From: Bacillota bacterium
GTDB taxonomy: Bacteria > Bacillota > Bacilli > Paenibacillales > NBRC-103111
Assembly: GCA_023388055.1 (NCBI GenBank)
Contig: JAEWGW010000027.1
Location: 62,001-126,000, forward strand
Direction of reading: 5' to 3'
Length of the DNA stretch: 64,000 bases
Shown here: positions 1 to 8,449 of the stretch, one piece after another
How positions within the stretch are numbered: the stretch's first letter is position 1
Layout: every line of letters begins with the position of its first letter
The notes under the pieces: model-generated
What the model was told of the DNA's origin: nothing
What the model saw: only the letters and a program-made list of their open reading frames with translations
Databases searched by the model: none
Position numbers and translations under genes: made by a program

Positions 1-23
1 TCGGTTTTGTCCAGGGAAACAAT

Positions 24-75
24 AAAAAAACCGTCTGAACCTTCGCTCAAAGCGAGGATCTGGACGGTTTTTTAT
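24..75. terminator. Bidirectional rho-independent terminator
   Basis: A long hairpin with outer arms AAAAAACCGTC and GACGGTTTTTT and an inner CTTCGCT/AGCGAG stem. A-run and T-run flank it on both sides, so it can terminate in either direction. It lies just past the stop codon of the minus-strand aminotransferase gene. Confidence 0.8.
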
Positions 76-90
76 CGATTAGATAGTTCC

Positions 91-1398
91 TTATTTAACG
101 GCCGCTTTTTCCAAATCCTGTACACCGCTGTGGATCAGGTCGAACAGATGCTCCACATTGGCTTCCTCGATGCAGGAGAAAGCTACACGCAGGTCGGTTT
201 CGCCCAATGCGATGGTGCCAACGCCGTATTGGTCCAGGAGATGCAGACGAAGCTGCTCGGCGGTTACGGTTTTGAGCTTGAGGCACATAAAGTACCCGGA
301 GTTGAAGGGATAATAATCCCATGCCTCTCCGTACTTGCCCGAATCCAGCACAGCCTTGACCTTGTTGGCCCGGCCCTTCATGATCTGGTACTTCTCTGCC
401 CGCTGGAGATCGAAATCCGCGGATTGGAGAGCCTTCAGCACGAAGGTTTGGGACGGATGCGGGCCGCTGGAGATGGTTGCCCGGATGATGCCCATGGTTT
501 TTTGCTCCAGAGCGGCCAGAACCGCTTCATTGGGATCGGAGTAGGTAATGAAGCCTACGCGGAAGCCCCACACATACTCTTCCTTGGTGGCGCCATCTAC
601 CTTGATGGCCAGCACCCGGGGATGCAGACCGGCCAAGGAGCCGAACAGGGACTCATGGAGGGAGTCCTCGAAGAACAGTCCGAAGTACGCGTCGTCTGTA
701 ACCACCACCACATTAATGCCGGCTTCCGCACCTGCCTTGACGGCTTCCACAATTTTGCGGCCTTCTTCGGCGCCGGGAGTGTAGCCGGTAGGGTTGTTGG
801 GGAAGTTCAGCACCACGATGGCCTTGCCCTTTTCCTTCTGGGCGAGAATGGCATCCTTCAGACCCGCATCATTGAACTTTCTATCCTCATTATAAAGGGG
901 ATAGTATACCATTTCCGCACCGCGGCGGATGGAGAAGGTCAGCTCATAATTCTCCCAGTTTTTGTCCGGGATAATCACGGCATCGCCGGGACCCGCGAAC
1001 AGATCGGCCACAATGGACAGACCGTGGGTCAGCGCATTGGTAACAATGGGGTTGCCGTAGCTTTTGCCGGATAGGGACGGGTTCTCCACCAGCAGCTTGC
1101 TTCTCCAGGCGGTACGCAGCTCGGGTTTGCCGGCGGGAGGAGCGTACTCGTAGAGGTCCTTGGGTGCGTAAGCGGAGAGTGTGTCCTGAATCACCTTCAA
1201 ATGCATAGGCTGTCCATTTTCCAAAGCAGTGCCGATGGTGGCATTGTATGTTTTGGCCTTGGCTTTGGCTTCGGCGGACTGGCTCAGGATTCCGTCCTTG
1301 GGAAAATAAATGAGCTTGCCCAGGTCGGAGAGCATTTCGTAAAGATGCGGACTGTTCTTCTCAATGGTTTCGTTCAGCTTTTGGGCCAGAGGGTGCAT
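91..1398 (-). CDS. PLP-dependent aminotransferase, class I/II fold
   Basis: A 435-residue fold-type I aminotransferase, expected to be cytosolic and to transfer an amino group between an amino acid and a 2-oxo acid. Visible family marks are the NFPNNPTG loop, the TDDAYFGLF strand that holds the PLP-ring aspartate and tyrosine, a KVDGATKEE segment carrying the Schiff-base lysine, and a conserved GFRVGF arginine after it. The upstream ATG at 1407 touches the GAGGAAGG ribosome site, so the ATG at 1398, nine bases downstream of that site, is the better start (MHPLAQKL). The gene stands alone, with a terminator directly after it. The substrate cannot be read from sequence; aromatic or aspartate-type specificity is possible. 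Confidence 0.85.
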   Translation of the reverse strand: MHPLAQKLNETIEKNSPHLYEMLSDLGKLIYFPKDGILSQSAEAKAKAKTYNATIGTALENGQPMHLKVIQDTLSAYAPKDLYEYAPPAGKPELRTAWRSKLLVENPSLSGKSYGNPIVTNALTHGLSIVADLFAGPGDAVIIPDKNWENYELTFSIRRGAEMVYYPLYNEDRKFNDAGLKDAILAQKEKGKAIVVLNFPNNPTGYTPGAEEGRKIVEAVKAGAEAGINVVVVTDDAYFGLFFEDSLHESLFGSLAGLHPRVLAIKVDGATKEEYVWGFRVGFITYSDPNEAVLAALEQKTMGIIRATISSGPHPSQTFVLKALQSADFDLQRAEKYQIMKGRANKVKAVLDSGKYGEAWDYYPFNSGYFMCLKLKTVTAEQLRLHLLDQYGVGTIALGETDLRVAFSCIEEANVEHLFDLIHSGVQDLEKAAVK

Positions 1399-1510
1399 GG
1401 GGGTCATCCTTCCTCAAATTGGTATACACATTGACAAATATTATACCACCTGCCTACCGATTCCGTCACCCTAAAGAAAATGTGAAGAAATGAAGTGATA
1501 TGGTAATTCC

Positions 1511-1535
1511 GTTCGAAATATGGTACCATATGAAC
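1511..1535. promoter_or_regulatory. Palindromic candidate operator upstream of kduI
   Basis: A perfect 14-bp palindrome, ATATGGTACCATAT (1518-1531), is flanked by GTTC and GAAC. It lies about 120 bp upstream of kduI. Four GAATGA-type repeats follow between about 1548 and 1622. This looks like a regulator site for uronate genes, but the regulator is not identifiable here. Confidence 0.4.
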
Positions 1536-1649
1536 GTATAGAAAGTTTGAATGAACATGAATGAACCTGTTTGAAACCGGAATGAAGTTTATCAGCCGGT
1601 TTTACCGGTATGACCTTTGAATGACCATATCTAAGGAGGAATTGCTGTT

Positions 1650-2483
1650 ATGGAAATCCGCTACTCCAATCATCCCCAAGACGTGAAAAAGTACGATACT
1701 GAAGAGCTGCGCCACCATTTTCTGATTCAAAGCCTGTTTGTACCGGGCGAGCTGAAGCTGGTTTACAGCCATAATGACCGCTTTATTACCGGCTCTGCCG
1801 TGCCTGTTAAGGAAGCCATCAAGCTGGAAGCCGACGCCAAGGATATGGGTGCTCCCTTCTTCCTGGCCCGCCGCGAGCTGGGCATCATCAATATCGGCGC
1901 CAAGGGTACTGTTAAGGTAGACGGCACCGCATACGAGCTGGACAACAAGGATTGTCTGTATGTAGGTCTGGGTGCAGAGGAAGTGCTGTTCGAAAGCGCT
2001 GATGCCGCTAACCCGGCCAAGTTCTACCTGAACTCCACTCCGGCCCACAAGCAATACCCGACTGTGAAGGCTGCTCAGAAGGATGCCAACCCGCGTCACC
2101 TGGGTTCCATCGAAACCTCCAACGAGCGTACCATCTATCAATACATCCATGAGAAGGGCATCCAAAGCTGTCAGCTGGTAATGGGCCTGACTCAGCTGGA
2201 TCCGGGCAACATGTGGAATACCATGCCTTGCCATACTCATGAGCGCCGCATGGAAGTATACCTGTACTTCGATATGCCGGAAAACGGCGTTGTGTTCCAC
2301 ATGATGGGACAACCGACCGAAACCCGCCACGTCATCATGCGTAATCAGGAAGCGGTTATCTCCCCGAGCTGGTCCATCCACTCCGGCGTAGGTACTGCCG
2401 CTTATACCTTCATCTGGGGTATGGCTGGTGAGAACCAAGCATTCGACGACATGGACGGCGTACCGATGACCGAAATCCGGTAA
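1650..2483 (+). CDS. kduI: 5-keto-4-deoxyuronate isomerase (DKI isomerase)
   Basis: A 277-residue cupin-type isomerase, the same length as E. coli KduI. The family converts 5-keto-4-deoxyuronate from pectin or hyaluronate breakdown to 2,5-diketo-3-deoxygluconate. The zinc-site motif CHTHERRMEVYLYF is present near residue 195, with a further histidine in the SIHSGVG segment near residue 245; the TERTIYQYI-like and LVMGLTQL blocks also fit. The AAGGAGG site eight to nine bases before the ATG fixes the start. The usual partner kduD is not adjacent. A palindrome and short repeats lie upstream. Confidence 0.93.
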   Translation: MEIRYSNHPQDVKKYDTEELRHHFLIQSLFVPGELKLVYSHNDRFITGSAVPVKEAIKLEADAKDMGAPFFLARRELGIINIGAKGTVKVDGTAYELDNKDCLYVGLGAEEVLFESADAANPAKFYLNSTPAHKQYPTVKAAQKDANPRHLGSIETSNERTIYQYIHEKGIQSCQLVMGLTQLDPGNMWNTMPCHTHERRMEVYLYFDMPENGVVFHMMGQPTETRHVIMRNQEAVISPSWSIHSGVGTAAYTFIWGMAGENQAFDDMDGVPMTEIR

Positions 2484-2506
2484 TCTGTAATCAAGTGTTT
2501 GATCTG

Positions 2507-2550
2507 CGGAGCTCCGCGGCCCTTGTGGCTGCAGGGCTCCGTTTGTTTTT
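2507..2550 (+). terminator. Rho-independent terminator after kduI
   Basis: CGGAGC and GCTCCG arms with an inner GC-rich stem are followed by TTTGTTTTT, 24 bp after the kduI stop codon. Confidence 0.6.
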
Positions 2551-2565
2551 GGGGCGCGGCGGCGG

Positions 2566-2750
2566 GAACGGAACTGAGAGACTCTTAGCCGGGGATTTTG
2601 GCTCAAATTGAAGTGTAACGGAACTATGCGGCTCTTAGCGCCACCAAAAGAGAGATTACGGCTGCATTTTGGCCGCTAAGGGTTTGTGAGTTCCGTTACA
2701 GATTTGACAGGGCCGAATTTAGCGGCTAAGGGTCTCCTAGTTCCGTTACA
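2566..2750. repeat. Intergenic repeat cluster A (two forward, two reverse units)
   Basis: Two forward units with the core AACGGAACT and CTCTTAGC at 2566-2594 and 2614-2642 are followed by two reverse units with CTAAGGG and AGTTCCGTTACA at 2671-2700 and 2721-2750. The same unit family occurs at 48076-48260. It fills most of the 430-bp gap between kduI and the epimerase; apart from the terminator before it, nothing else is visible there. Confidence 0.75.
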
Positions 2751-2913
2751 GCCTGAACTTCACTCATCCCCGCGGCTCCCGGTAAGATGATGAGCGCATT
2801 TGCCGGCTGGCCCCCATGAAGCAGATTTCCCCTTGACTTGGGACACTGGAATGGTATCCTTTGGGAGAAAGAAGTGAAAGCGTATCAATCCAAAACGAAC
2901 AGGAGACCTGTAC

Positions 2914-3909
2914 ATGTCCGTTTATGAAGCAAAGGCAGGCGAATTTCAAGGCGAAAAAGCGGTCTGGTTAAAGGCCGGCAAATACGAAGCGGCGATTCTG
3001 CCTGAATATGGCGGCAATCTGGTCGCGTTCCGGGATGTGGAGAAGGGGTATCGGTTCCTGCATGAGCCGGCGGAAGGCGGAATGGAGAATTTTAAGGCTC
3101 ATCCAGCCATCTACGGGATTCCCGTCTTGTTCCCGCCCAACCGCTACGAGGACGGCAAGTTCCCGTGGAACGGCAAGATGTATCAGCTTCCAGTCAACAG
3201 CCCCAGGGACAATAACCATATCCACGGTTTTGTCCATACCATTCCCTGGACGGTGGAGTATACTGGCGTACACGGTAATGAAAGTGTTGTAACCGTTGCC
3301 GTTCAAGTGCGTGAGGGTCATCCCGTTTACCAGTATCTGCCCTTTGATTTTACCATCCGGCTGACCTATGCCCTCAGCGCAGAAGGAGGTTTGGCGCAGC
3401 ATCTGTTTATCCGCAATGACGGGGATGTTTCCATGCCCTGCCTTCTGGCCTTCCATACGGCAGTGAGTGTGCCTTTTGCACCGGAAAGCGCAGCAGGGGA
3501 TTATCTGGTCAAGGTTACCATCGGCGAACGCTGGGAAATGTCCGGCCGTACGCTGCCCACAGGCGGTAAGCTTCTCCTGTCGGCGGAGGAGACCGCTCTG
3601 CAGGGAGAAGGCATGAATCCCTTTGCCATTCCGCTGGACAACCACTATACGGTCAAGCCGCAGAACGGACGCAATTTCATGGAGCTAACGGACAAAAAAG
3701 AAGGCATCACCCTGGTGTACGACGCAGGGACCTCCTACAAACAATGGATGCTGTACAACAACGGAGCACGGGAAGGTTTCTTCTGTCCCGAACCCCAGAT
3801 CAACCTGGTGAATGCCCCCAACACTGGCCTTCCTGCCGAGGAAATCGGTCTGTTCGGGCTGGAGCCCGGCGAAATTTGGGAGGAACGGGCGCGCCTCTAT
3901 GTAAAATAA
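2914..3909 (+). CDS. Aldose 1-epimerase (galactose mutarotase family)
   Basis: A 331-residue GalM-superfamily protein that should interconvert alpha and beta anomers of a hexose in the cytosol. Early motifs are GGNLVAFRD and PVLFPPNRYEDGKF, the family's substrate-binding arginine loop. HIHGFVH near residue 107 supplies a conserved histidine and LLAFHTAVSVPF the second catalytic region. A late NLVNAPNTGLP block corresponds to the family's C-terminal conserved segment. The AGGAGA site upstream of the ATG supports the start. It is monocistronic and ends at the edge of a large foldback. Confidence 0.85.
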   Translation: MSVYEAKAGEFQGEKAVWLKAGKYEAAILPEYGGNLVAFRDVEKGYRFLHEPAEGGMENFKAHPAIYGIPVLFPPNRYEDGKFPWNGKMYQLPVNSPRDNNHIHGFVHTIPWTVEYTGVHGNESVVTVAVQVREGHPVYQYLPFDFTIRLTYALSAEGGLAQHLFIRNDGDVSMPCLLAFHTAVSVPFAPESAAGDYLVKVTIGERWEMSGRTLPTGGKLLLSAEETALQGEGMNPFAIPLDNHYTVKPQNGRNFMELTDKKEGITLVYDAGTSYKQWMLYNNGAREGFFCPEPQINLVNAPNTGLPAEEIGLFGLEPGEIWEERARLYVK

Positions 3910-4186
3910 AGCAAAGGCCCGAAGCAGTTCCAGGGTCTGTCTGACGGAGTGCGGGTGAATCCATTTTCAGCAGCAACATGCACGGGAGGGATAGGTTGGC
4001 TTGAGGGCGAGTTTTTTTGTTGGCCTTGACACCTTACCAATTCGATACAATCAAGGCCAACAAAACGTGTTTGAGCTTCCAAGCCAAGCCTATCCCGGTA
4101 GTACATGTTGCCCAGTGAATATGGATTCACCGATTTTTTTTGGTCAGACTAGTTCCAGGATGCTTCGGGTCTTTTGGCGTGTTTAT
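3905..4186. repeat. Long imperfect inverted repeat filling a convergent gap
   Basis: The whole gap between two convergent genes folds back on itself. Paired blocks, outside to inside: AAGGCCCGAAGCA near 3914 with TGCTTCGGGTCTT near 4160; GTCTGAC with GTCAGAC; GGTGAATCCAT (3954) with ATGGATTCACC (4121); GCAACATG with CATGTTGC; GGGATAGG-TTGGCTTG with CAAGCCAAGCCTATCCC; and GTTGGCCTTGA (4019) with TCAAGGCCAAC (4051). The loop is about 21 bases. It could be a bidirectional terminator of unusual size, a structured RNA, or a MITE-like relic. Confidence 0.85.
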
Positions 4187-4810
4187 TTATTCCCCCGTTC
4201 CGGAGTTTGGAGCATAGGCACGCATCAGCCCGGCCGTAGCAGCGTCGTCAGGCCTGCCCCGTTCCTCCAGGCGGCCGATCATGATCTCCCTGCGGGCTTC
4301 GGAGAGATTCTGGCCAAATTTGAATTTGGCGGTAATTTCCTCTATGGATATGCGCACAACGGCTACCGCCTTCAGCATCTGCTTGTAGCGGGCATCCTCG
4401 GGATCGATGGAAGCATAACCGCCTTCCGGCTGCAGCTTTTCCATCAGGGCGGTTAAGGCGGAGGCCTTCTCTGCCGGGTCGCTGACCACATGGGCCACCC
4501 CTTTAATGTGGACTGACTTGAAGAAGGCAGTTGCGGGACATGCCACAGGCGAATCGCTGAAGGTGGAGGGGATAATGGCGTATTCCTTGGCTACCGCGAA
4601 GGTAACCTGGCGGGTCCGGGCAAGATCATCCATTTTCTCCCCCTTGGCTGATCCGTGAACATAGATAGCTCCGCCGGTGTAAGCATAATTCAGCGGCTTC
4701 ATGTGGGGCCACCCGTCGGCACCCATTACCCCGAGAAAGCCAAAGGAAGCCTCCGTCAAAAAGGCGTCAATCTCCTCCCGGCTTTGAACATCAAATTCTT
4801 CTCTTCTCAT
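4187..4810 (-). CDS. Pyridoxamine 5'-phosphate oxidase-like flavoprotein
   Basis: A 207-residue protein with the split beta-barrel seen in PNPOx-like and NimA-like proteins. The N-terminal segment FGFLGVMGADGWPHMKPLNY and the following IYVHGSAKGEKMDDL match the FMN-phosphate-binding strand and loop of the Pyridox_ox_2 type. It likely binds FMN or a related cofactor, but the substrate is unknown. Its start has an AAGGGGGT site with normal spacing. It is convergent with the aldose epimerase across the large foldback. Confidence 0.75.
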   Translation of the reverse strand: MRREEFDVQSREEIDAFLTEASFGFLGVMGADGWPHMKPLNYAYTGGAIYVHGSAKGEKMDDLARTRQVTFAVAKEYAIIPSTFSDSPVACPATAFFKSVHIKGVAHVVSDPAEKASALTALMEKLQPEGGYASIDPEDARYKQMLKAVAVVRISIEEITAKFKFGQNLSEARREIMIGRLEERGRPDDAATAGLMRAYAPNSGTGE

Positions 4811-4866
4811 AAGAGCAGACCCCCTTGATCCGGATGGATTAAATGATAAAAAGCGGAGGCAGGCAA

Positions 4867-5328
4867 ATGCTTCATTTCTTCAATTTCATTATACCGGTTT
4901 TGGTTATGCTTCCCAGTGTGAGTTTTATGTTTTTGTCTCCCCGGAATGTGCCGGACCCTGATGGTAAACGGGTTCATCCGGTTTTAACCGCCGCGGAGGC
5001 TGCAGGACGTGTGGGCACTGTGGTGCTGCCCCTTATTTATCCGGCTCATATGGACCGTTGGTACGAAGCTGCCGCTCTCGGGGGGATGGCCTTATGTCTG
5101 CTGCTGTATTACGCCGTTTGGATGGTGTATTATCGGCGCGGCAGGGATTTCGCCCGGCTATTCGCTCCGTTATGGGGAATTCCCGTACCGCTGGCCGTGT
5201 TTCCGTCTGTCTATTTTCTTCTTGCAGCGGTTATACTGCATGCGGCTCCGCTGCTTGCAGCCAGTCTGGTTTTCGGTGCCGCACATATTGCTGTCAGCCT
5301 GCAAACCTATCGCCGTACACTCAGGTAA
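4867..5328 (+). CDS. Small multi-pass membrane protein, function unknown
   Basis: A 153-residue hydrophobic protein with about four predicted membrane segments (residues near 3-20, 45-60, 68-88 and 108-140). No catalytic motif was recognised. The ATG at 4867 sits seven bases after GGAGG; the upstream in-frame ATG at 4843 has no such site and is rejected as start. It is divergent from the PNPOx-like gene. Existence as a gene rests on the ribosome site, the clean membrane topology and codon use like the neighbours. Confidence 0.6.
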   Translation: MLHFFNFIIPVLVMLPSVSFMFLSPRNVPDPDGKRVHPVLTAAEAAGRVGTVVLPLIYPAHMDRWYEAAALGGMALCLLLYYAVWMVYYRRGRDFARLFAPLWGIPVPLAVFPSVYFLLAAVILHAAPLLAASLVFGAAHIAVSLQTYRRTLR

Positions 5329-5363
5329 TATCCGGAAAAACCCAGCCAAGCGCGCCAGATAGT

Positions 5364-5392
5364 TTGACAAACGGGAGAATTCGTATTATTGT
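5364..5392 (+). promoter_or_regulatory. Sigma-A type promoter of the alpha/beta hydrolase gene
   Basis: TTGACA (5364-5369), 17-bp spacer, TATTGT (5387-5392). The candidate operator starts in the -10 box. Confidence 0.7.
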
Positions 5393-5425
5393 TTAATTAA
5401 ACATTTAGGCAATTATCTAATTATA
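5392..5425. promoter_or_regulatory. Operator copy 1, related to 7244-7277
   Basis: This 34-bp stretch has the same layout as the perfect inverted repeat before the ABC operon, with 27 of 34 bases matching by eye. Conserved blocks are TTTAATTA at the left, ATTTA, and TATCTAATTA at the right. It begins in the -10 hexamer, a position that fits repression. Confidence 0.6.
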
Positions 5426-5450
5426 TATAACCTGAAGGGACTGATATTGG

Positions 5451-7151
5451 TTGAAAAAACAAGCGGCACTTTTATCCTTATCCTTACTGGTCACCTCCAG
5501 TTTAGCTATGCCCACAGGTGCTTTGGGCGCAGCCAATGCTCCTGCCTCCTCATCTGCAGGAAGCCAAGCTTCTCCTGTCTCCGCCTCCCCGCAGGAGCAA
5601 ACTGCCTTGGTTCCCCTGCGTCATGGGGCGGAGCTGCTGGGCGCACGGGTGGAATGGAACGGGGAGGAGCGTAGCGTAACAGCCTCCCGGGGCTCCGCGG
5701 TATTGAAGGTATGGATTGATGCTGCTGAAGCCGAGCTGAATGGGGCAAGAATCCAACTTGGCGCTCCCGTCCGTTTGGTGAATGAACAGACAGTGCTTCC
5801 CATTGCGGCTTTGGAGCAATTTGCCCGGCTGGCGCTGGATGGAAGCGGGCAGCAGCCTGTTGTCCAGGATGACCTGACAGTGAAGGCAACTGCCTATGTT
5901 TATCATCTCCTGAACGGCAATGGAGAACAGTTGGCTGCAGGTACCTCCCCGAATCTGCTTAAGGCCTTCGAAGCAAAAGCCATAGCAGGGATGTTGGCCC
6001 AACTTCAAGGTCTGTCCGCCGGTCATCCCAAGCTGCTGCAGGCCAAAATCGAAGAAAACGGCGTCCATTCCAATGTGGTATTGGACTATGAGCTGGATAT
6101 TCCGCCGGGACGGATTGGACTGGTGCTCCGATTTGACAAACAGGGGAGAGTGGATGATCTTGTTAATGCCCCTGCGGCCTCCACTCACCAGCCTGCTTCC
6201 TATGACGATCCTACCCTGTACACAGAACGCGAAATTGTGGTAGGAGAAGGGCAATTTGCCCTGCCGGGAGCCTTGACTCTTCCCAAGGGGGAAGGCCCGT
6301 TCCCGCTGGTGATTCTGGTTCACGGCTCAGGTGCCAATGACCGGGACGAAAGCATCGGCGGCGCCAAGCCCTTCCGCGATTTGGCCGCCGGGCTTGCCGG
6401 CAAAGGAATCGCCGTGCTGCGGTATGACAAGGTTACGGCTGAGCATAGCCTGAAGGTGGCAGCACAACCCCGGTTTTCCCTGGAGGACGAAACAGTAGCG
6501 GATGCTCTGCGGGCAGTAGAGCTGGCCAAAACCCTGAAGGAAATCGACCCCGACAACATCTTTGTTGCCGGACATAGCCAAGGTGGCTATGCGCTGCCGC
6601 TGATGCTGGAGAAGCCGCAGGGCGCTTCCATCAAGGGAGCCGTGCTGCTGTCTGCGCCCAGCGGGAATATCAGCGAGGTTATCGTGGAGCAGCAGGAGTT
6701 GGCACTCCAACGCCTGAAGGAAACAGGCCAGCCTGCGGCTTTGATCGCCCAGCAAGAAGCAGCGGTGGCCGTTTATAAGAGCATGGTTGACACCATCAAC
6801 GATCCGGCTTATTCCGTGGACCGTCTGCCGGAGCAATTCCCCATGGGAGACCCGTACTGGTGGATTGAGCAGCGGGATTATCAGCCCGGAGAGCTGGCCA
6901 AAACCCAGTCCACTCCGATGTTCATCGCTCAGGGAGAGAATGATTGGCAGGTAACCATGAAGCAGTACGAGGGCTGGAAGGAAGCCTTAAAGGCCCGCAC
7001 CAATGTCACCTTTGCCTCCTATCCCTCCGTCAACCATCTGCTGGCGGAATACGGCTCCGTATCCATCGGCATGGAATACGGCCAGCCCTCCAATGTGGCA
7101 GCGTCTCTGATAGAGGATGTCGTTAATTGGGTGAAGAAGCTGGCGGAATAA
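5451..7151 (+). CDS. Secreted alpha/beta hydrolase with N-terminal copper-amine-oxidase-like domain
   Basis: A 566-residue protein starting at TTG, ten bases after AAGGGA. It has a signal peptide (MKKQAALL... to about residue 28), then a stretch like the copper amine oxidase N-terminal repeat that Paenibacillus wall proteins carry (ALVPLRHGAELLGARVEW, near residue 52). The C-terminal half is an alpha/beta hydrolase: LVILVHGSGANDRDES forms the oxyanion region near residue 289, GHSQGG the nucleophile elbow near residue 376, and NHLLAEYG the likely catalytic histidine. Secreted esterase or peptidase activity is inferred; the substrate is unknown. Shares an operator with the following ABC operon. 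Confidence 0.8.
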   Translation: MKKQAALLSLSLLVTSSLAMPTGALGAANAPASSSAGSQASPVSASPQEQTALVPLRHGAELLGARVEWNGEERSVTASRGSAVLKVWIDAAEAELNGARIQLGAPVRLVNEQTVLPIAALEQFARLALDGSGQQPVVQDDLTVKATAYVYHLLNGNGEQLAAGTSPNLLKAFEAKAIAGMLAQLQGLSAGHPKLLQAKIEENGVHSNVVLDYELDIPPGRIGLVLRFDKQGRVDDLVNAPAASTHQPASYDDPTLYTEREIVVGEGQFALPGALTLPKGEGPFPLVILVHGSGANDRDESIGGAKPFRDLAAGLAGKGIAVLRYDKVTAEHSLKVAAQPRFSLEDETVADALRAVELAKTLKEIDPDNIFVAGHSQGGYALPLMLEKPQGASIKGAVLLSAPSGNISEVIVEQQELALQRLKETGQPAALIAQQEAAVAVYKSMVDTINDPAYSVDRLPEQFPMGDPYWWIEQRDYQPGELAKTQSTPMFIAQGENDWQVTMKQYEGWKEALKARTNVTFASYPSVNHLLAEYGSVSIGMEYGQPSNVAASLIEDVVNWVKKLAE

Positions 7152-7168
7152 GCCCTCAGCACTGCCCA

Positions 7169-7240
7169 CGCTCCCCTTTGCTCGGTAAACCCGCAGCCGT
7201 ATACCGCGGCTGCGGGCGGACAAAGCGGGAGCTTTGTTTA
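7169..7240. terminator. Large hairpin, likely terminator of the hydrolase gene
   Basis: Outer arms GCTCCC-TTTG and CAAAG-GGGAGC enclose a strong inner stem, CCCGCAGCC with GGCTGCGGG. TTTGTTTACCCTTT follows. It separates the hydrolase from the ABC operon. Confidence 0.6.
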
Positions 7241-7243
7241 CCC

Positions 7244-7277
7244 TTTAATTAGATATTTAAATAAATATCTAATTAAA
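7244..7277. promoter_or_regulatory. Perfect 34-bp operator before the ABC operon
   Basis: A perfect inverted repeat with 16-bp arms (TTTAATTAGATATTTA and its complement) around AA. It lies 25 bp before the first gene of the transporter operon. Length and AT-rich symmetry suggest an ArsR- or GntR-type repressor site; the cognate regulator is not visible in this window. Confidence 0.75.
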
Positions 7278-7302
7278 ATACTTTAGAAGGGAGCAAGAAT
7301 TC

Positions 7303-7539
7303 ATGACAGAAAAGCTTGCCGAATTATGGACTGTTTCCTCGGATTTCGTTGCCATTATTGCACCATTGTTCGTCCTTTACTTCATTGTGATCGTAATCGC
7401 CATTTTGGATCTGATCAGAAACTGGAAGGAACGTAGCCTGCAGCTGTTCTGGATCTTGATTATATTGCTCATTACTCCCATCGGACCTGTTCTTTATTTT
7501 CTCATAGGAAGGAGAAGCCCGCATGACCCAAGCCTATAA
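7303..7539 (+). CDS. Small PLDc_N-type membrane protein (YxlE-like)
   Basis: A 78-residue protein with two membrane segments (near residues 16-38 and 45-67) and a PIGPVLYFLIGRR ending, the signature of the phospholipase-D nuclease N-terminal family. In B. subtilis the like-shaped YxlE precedes the YxlF/YxlG transporter, as here. The AAGGGAG site supports the ATG. It overlaps the ATPase gene by 17 bp, which suggests translational coupling. Confidence 0.8.
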   Translation: MTEKLAELWTVSSDFVAIIAPLFVLYFIVIVIAILDLIRNWKERSLQLFWILIILLITPIGPVLYFLIGRRSPHDPSL

Positions 7540-8449
7540 CGGGCCGTTTGTGGAGCTGGAGCGGTTAACCAAAAGCTTTGGCACCCGCAAGGCTGTAGAG
7601 GATTTTACATTAACCATCCGAAGGGGAGACTGCATTGGACTGATTGGTCCAAACGGTGCAGGGAAAACCACATTGTTAAAAATGGTATCCGGCATTCTCC
7701 AGGAAAGCCGCGGCAGCGTGCGCATAAACGGGAAGAACATCGAGCAGCAGCGGGCTCTGATCGGCTACCTGCCGCAATATCCGCAGTTTCACGACTGGAT
7801 GACGGCAGAGGAAGTGTTGTTCTTCTATGGACAATTGTCCGGGGTGAAGAAAACAGCGCTCCAGGCTCGGATTCAGGAGGTATTGGGCATAGTCGGATTA
7901 GCAGACTCCGGAAAACGGAAGGTTAGCGGTTTTTCGGGGGGCATGAAGCAGCGGCTGGGAATTGCCCAAGCGATGATTCACAGGCCGGAATTTGTGATTT
8001 TGGATGAACCGGTTTCCGCCCTTGACCCTATTGGACGGCGGGAGGTATTGGACCTGATCAGGGAAATCAACCAATCGGCCACAGTTATTTTTTCCACCCA
8101 CATTCTGGGTGACGCCCAGGAAATATGCAATCGTTTTTGCATCATGAGGATGGGCAAAAAGCTGGAGGATTTCTATTATGCCGATTGGACAACCAGTAAA
8201 CAAACACATGCGCTGTTTATAGAATGTCGGCTAGTGAACCAAGCCTGGTTGAACCATCTCCAGGGAATGGCCCGGGTCCATGTCCGGGACAATGCTGTCC
8301 AATTGGAAGCTCTTGAGCCGGATGACACATGGGTGCGGAGGATTCTGTCCAGCCTGCTGGAGTATCATGTGGATTTTGTCAAAATGGAAGTGGGCAAGCT
8401 GTCGCTGGAAGACTATTTTATCCAGTTAGTGGGTGGGGAAAATGAATAG
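7523..8449 (+). CDS. ABC transporter ATP-binding protein (YxlF-like)
   Basis: A 308-residue ABC ATPase. Walker A is GPNGAGKTT near residue 42, the signature motif is SGGMKQR near residue 137, Walker B is FVILDEP near residue 156, and the switch histidine is in IFSTHI. The C-terminal 90 residues form the extra domain typical of ABC-2 export ATPases. It should energise the permease in the next gene. Cargo is not known; such systems often export or resist antimicrobial peptides or act on lipids. Confidence 0.88.
   Translation: MTQAYNGPFVELERLTKSFGTRKAVEDFTLTIRRGDCIGLIGPNGAGKTTLLKMVSGILQESRGSVRINGKNIEQQRALIGYLPQYPQFHDWMTAEEVLFFYGQLSGVKKTALQARIQEVLGIVGLADSGKRKVSGFSGGMKQRLGIAQAMIHRPEFVILDEPVSALDPIGRREVLDLIREINQSATVIFSTHILGDAQEICNRFCIMRMGKKLEDFYYADWTTSKQTHALFIECRLVNQAWLNHLQGMARVHVRDNAVQLEALEPDDTWVRRILSSLLEYHVDFVKMEVGKLSLEDYFIQLVGGENE

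Noticed and set aside
7..1074. Long plus-strand open frame opposite the aminotransferase
   Set aside because: It is a mirror of the minus-strand coding region, with no ribosome site or protein motif.
4001..4456. Plus-strand open frame over the foldback and PNPOx-like gene
   Set aside because: It starts within the inverted repeat and runs antisense through a gene with clear flavin-family motifs.
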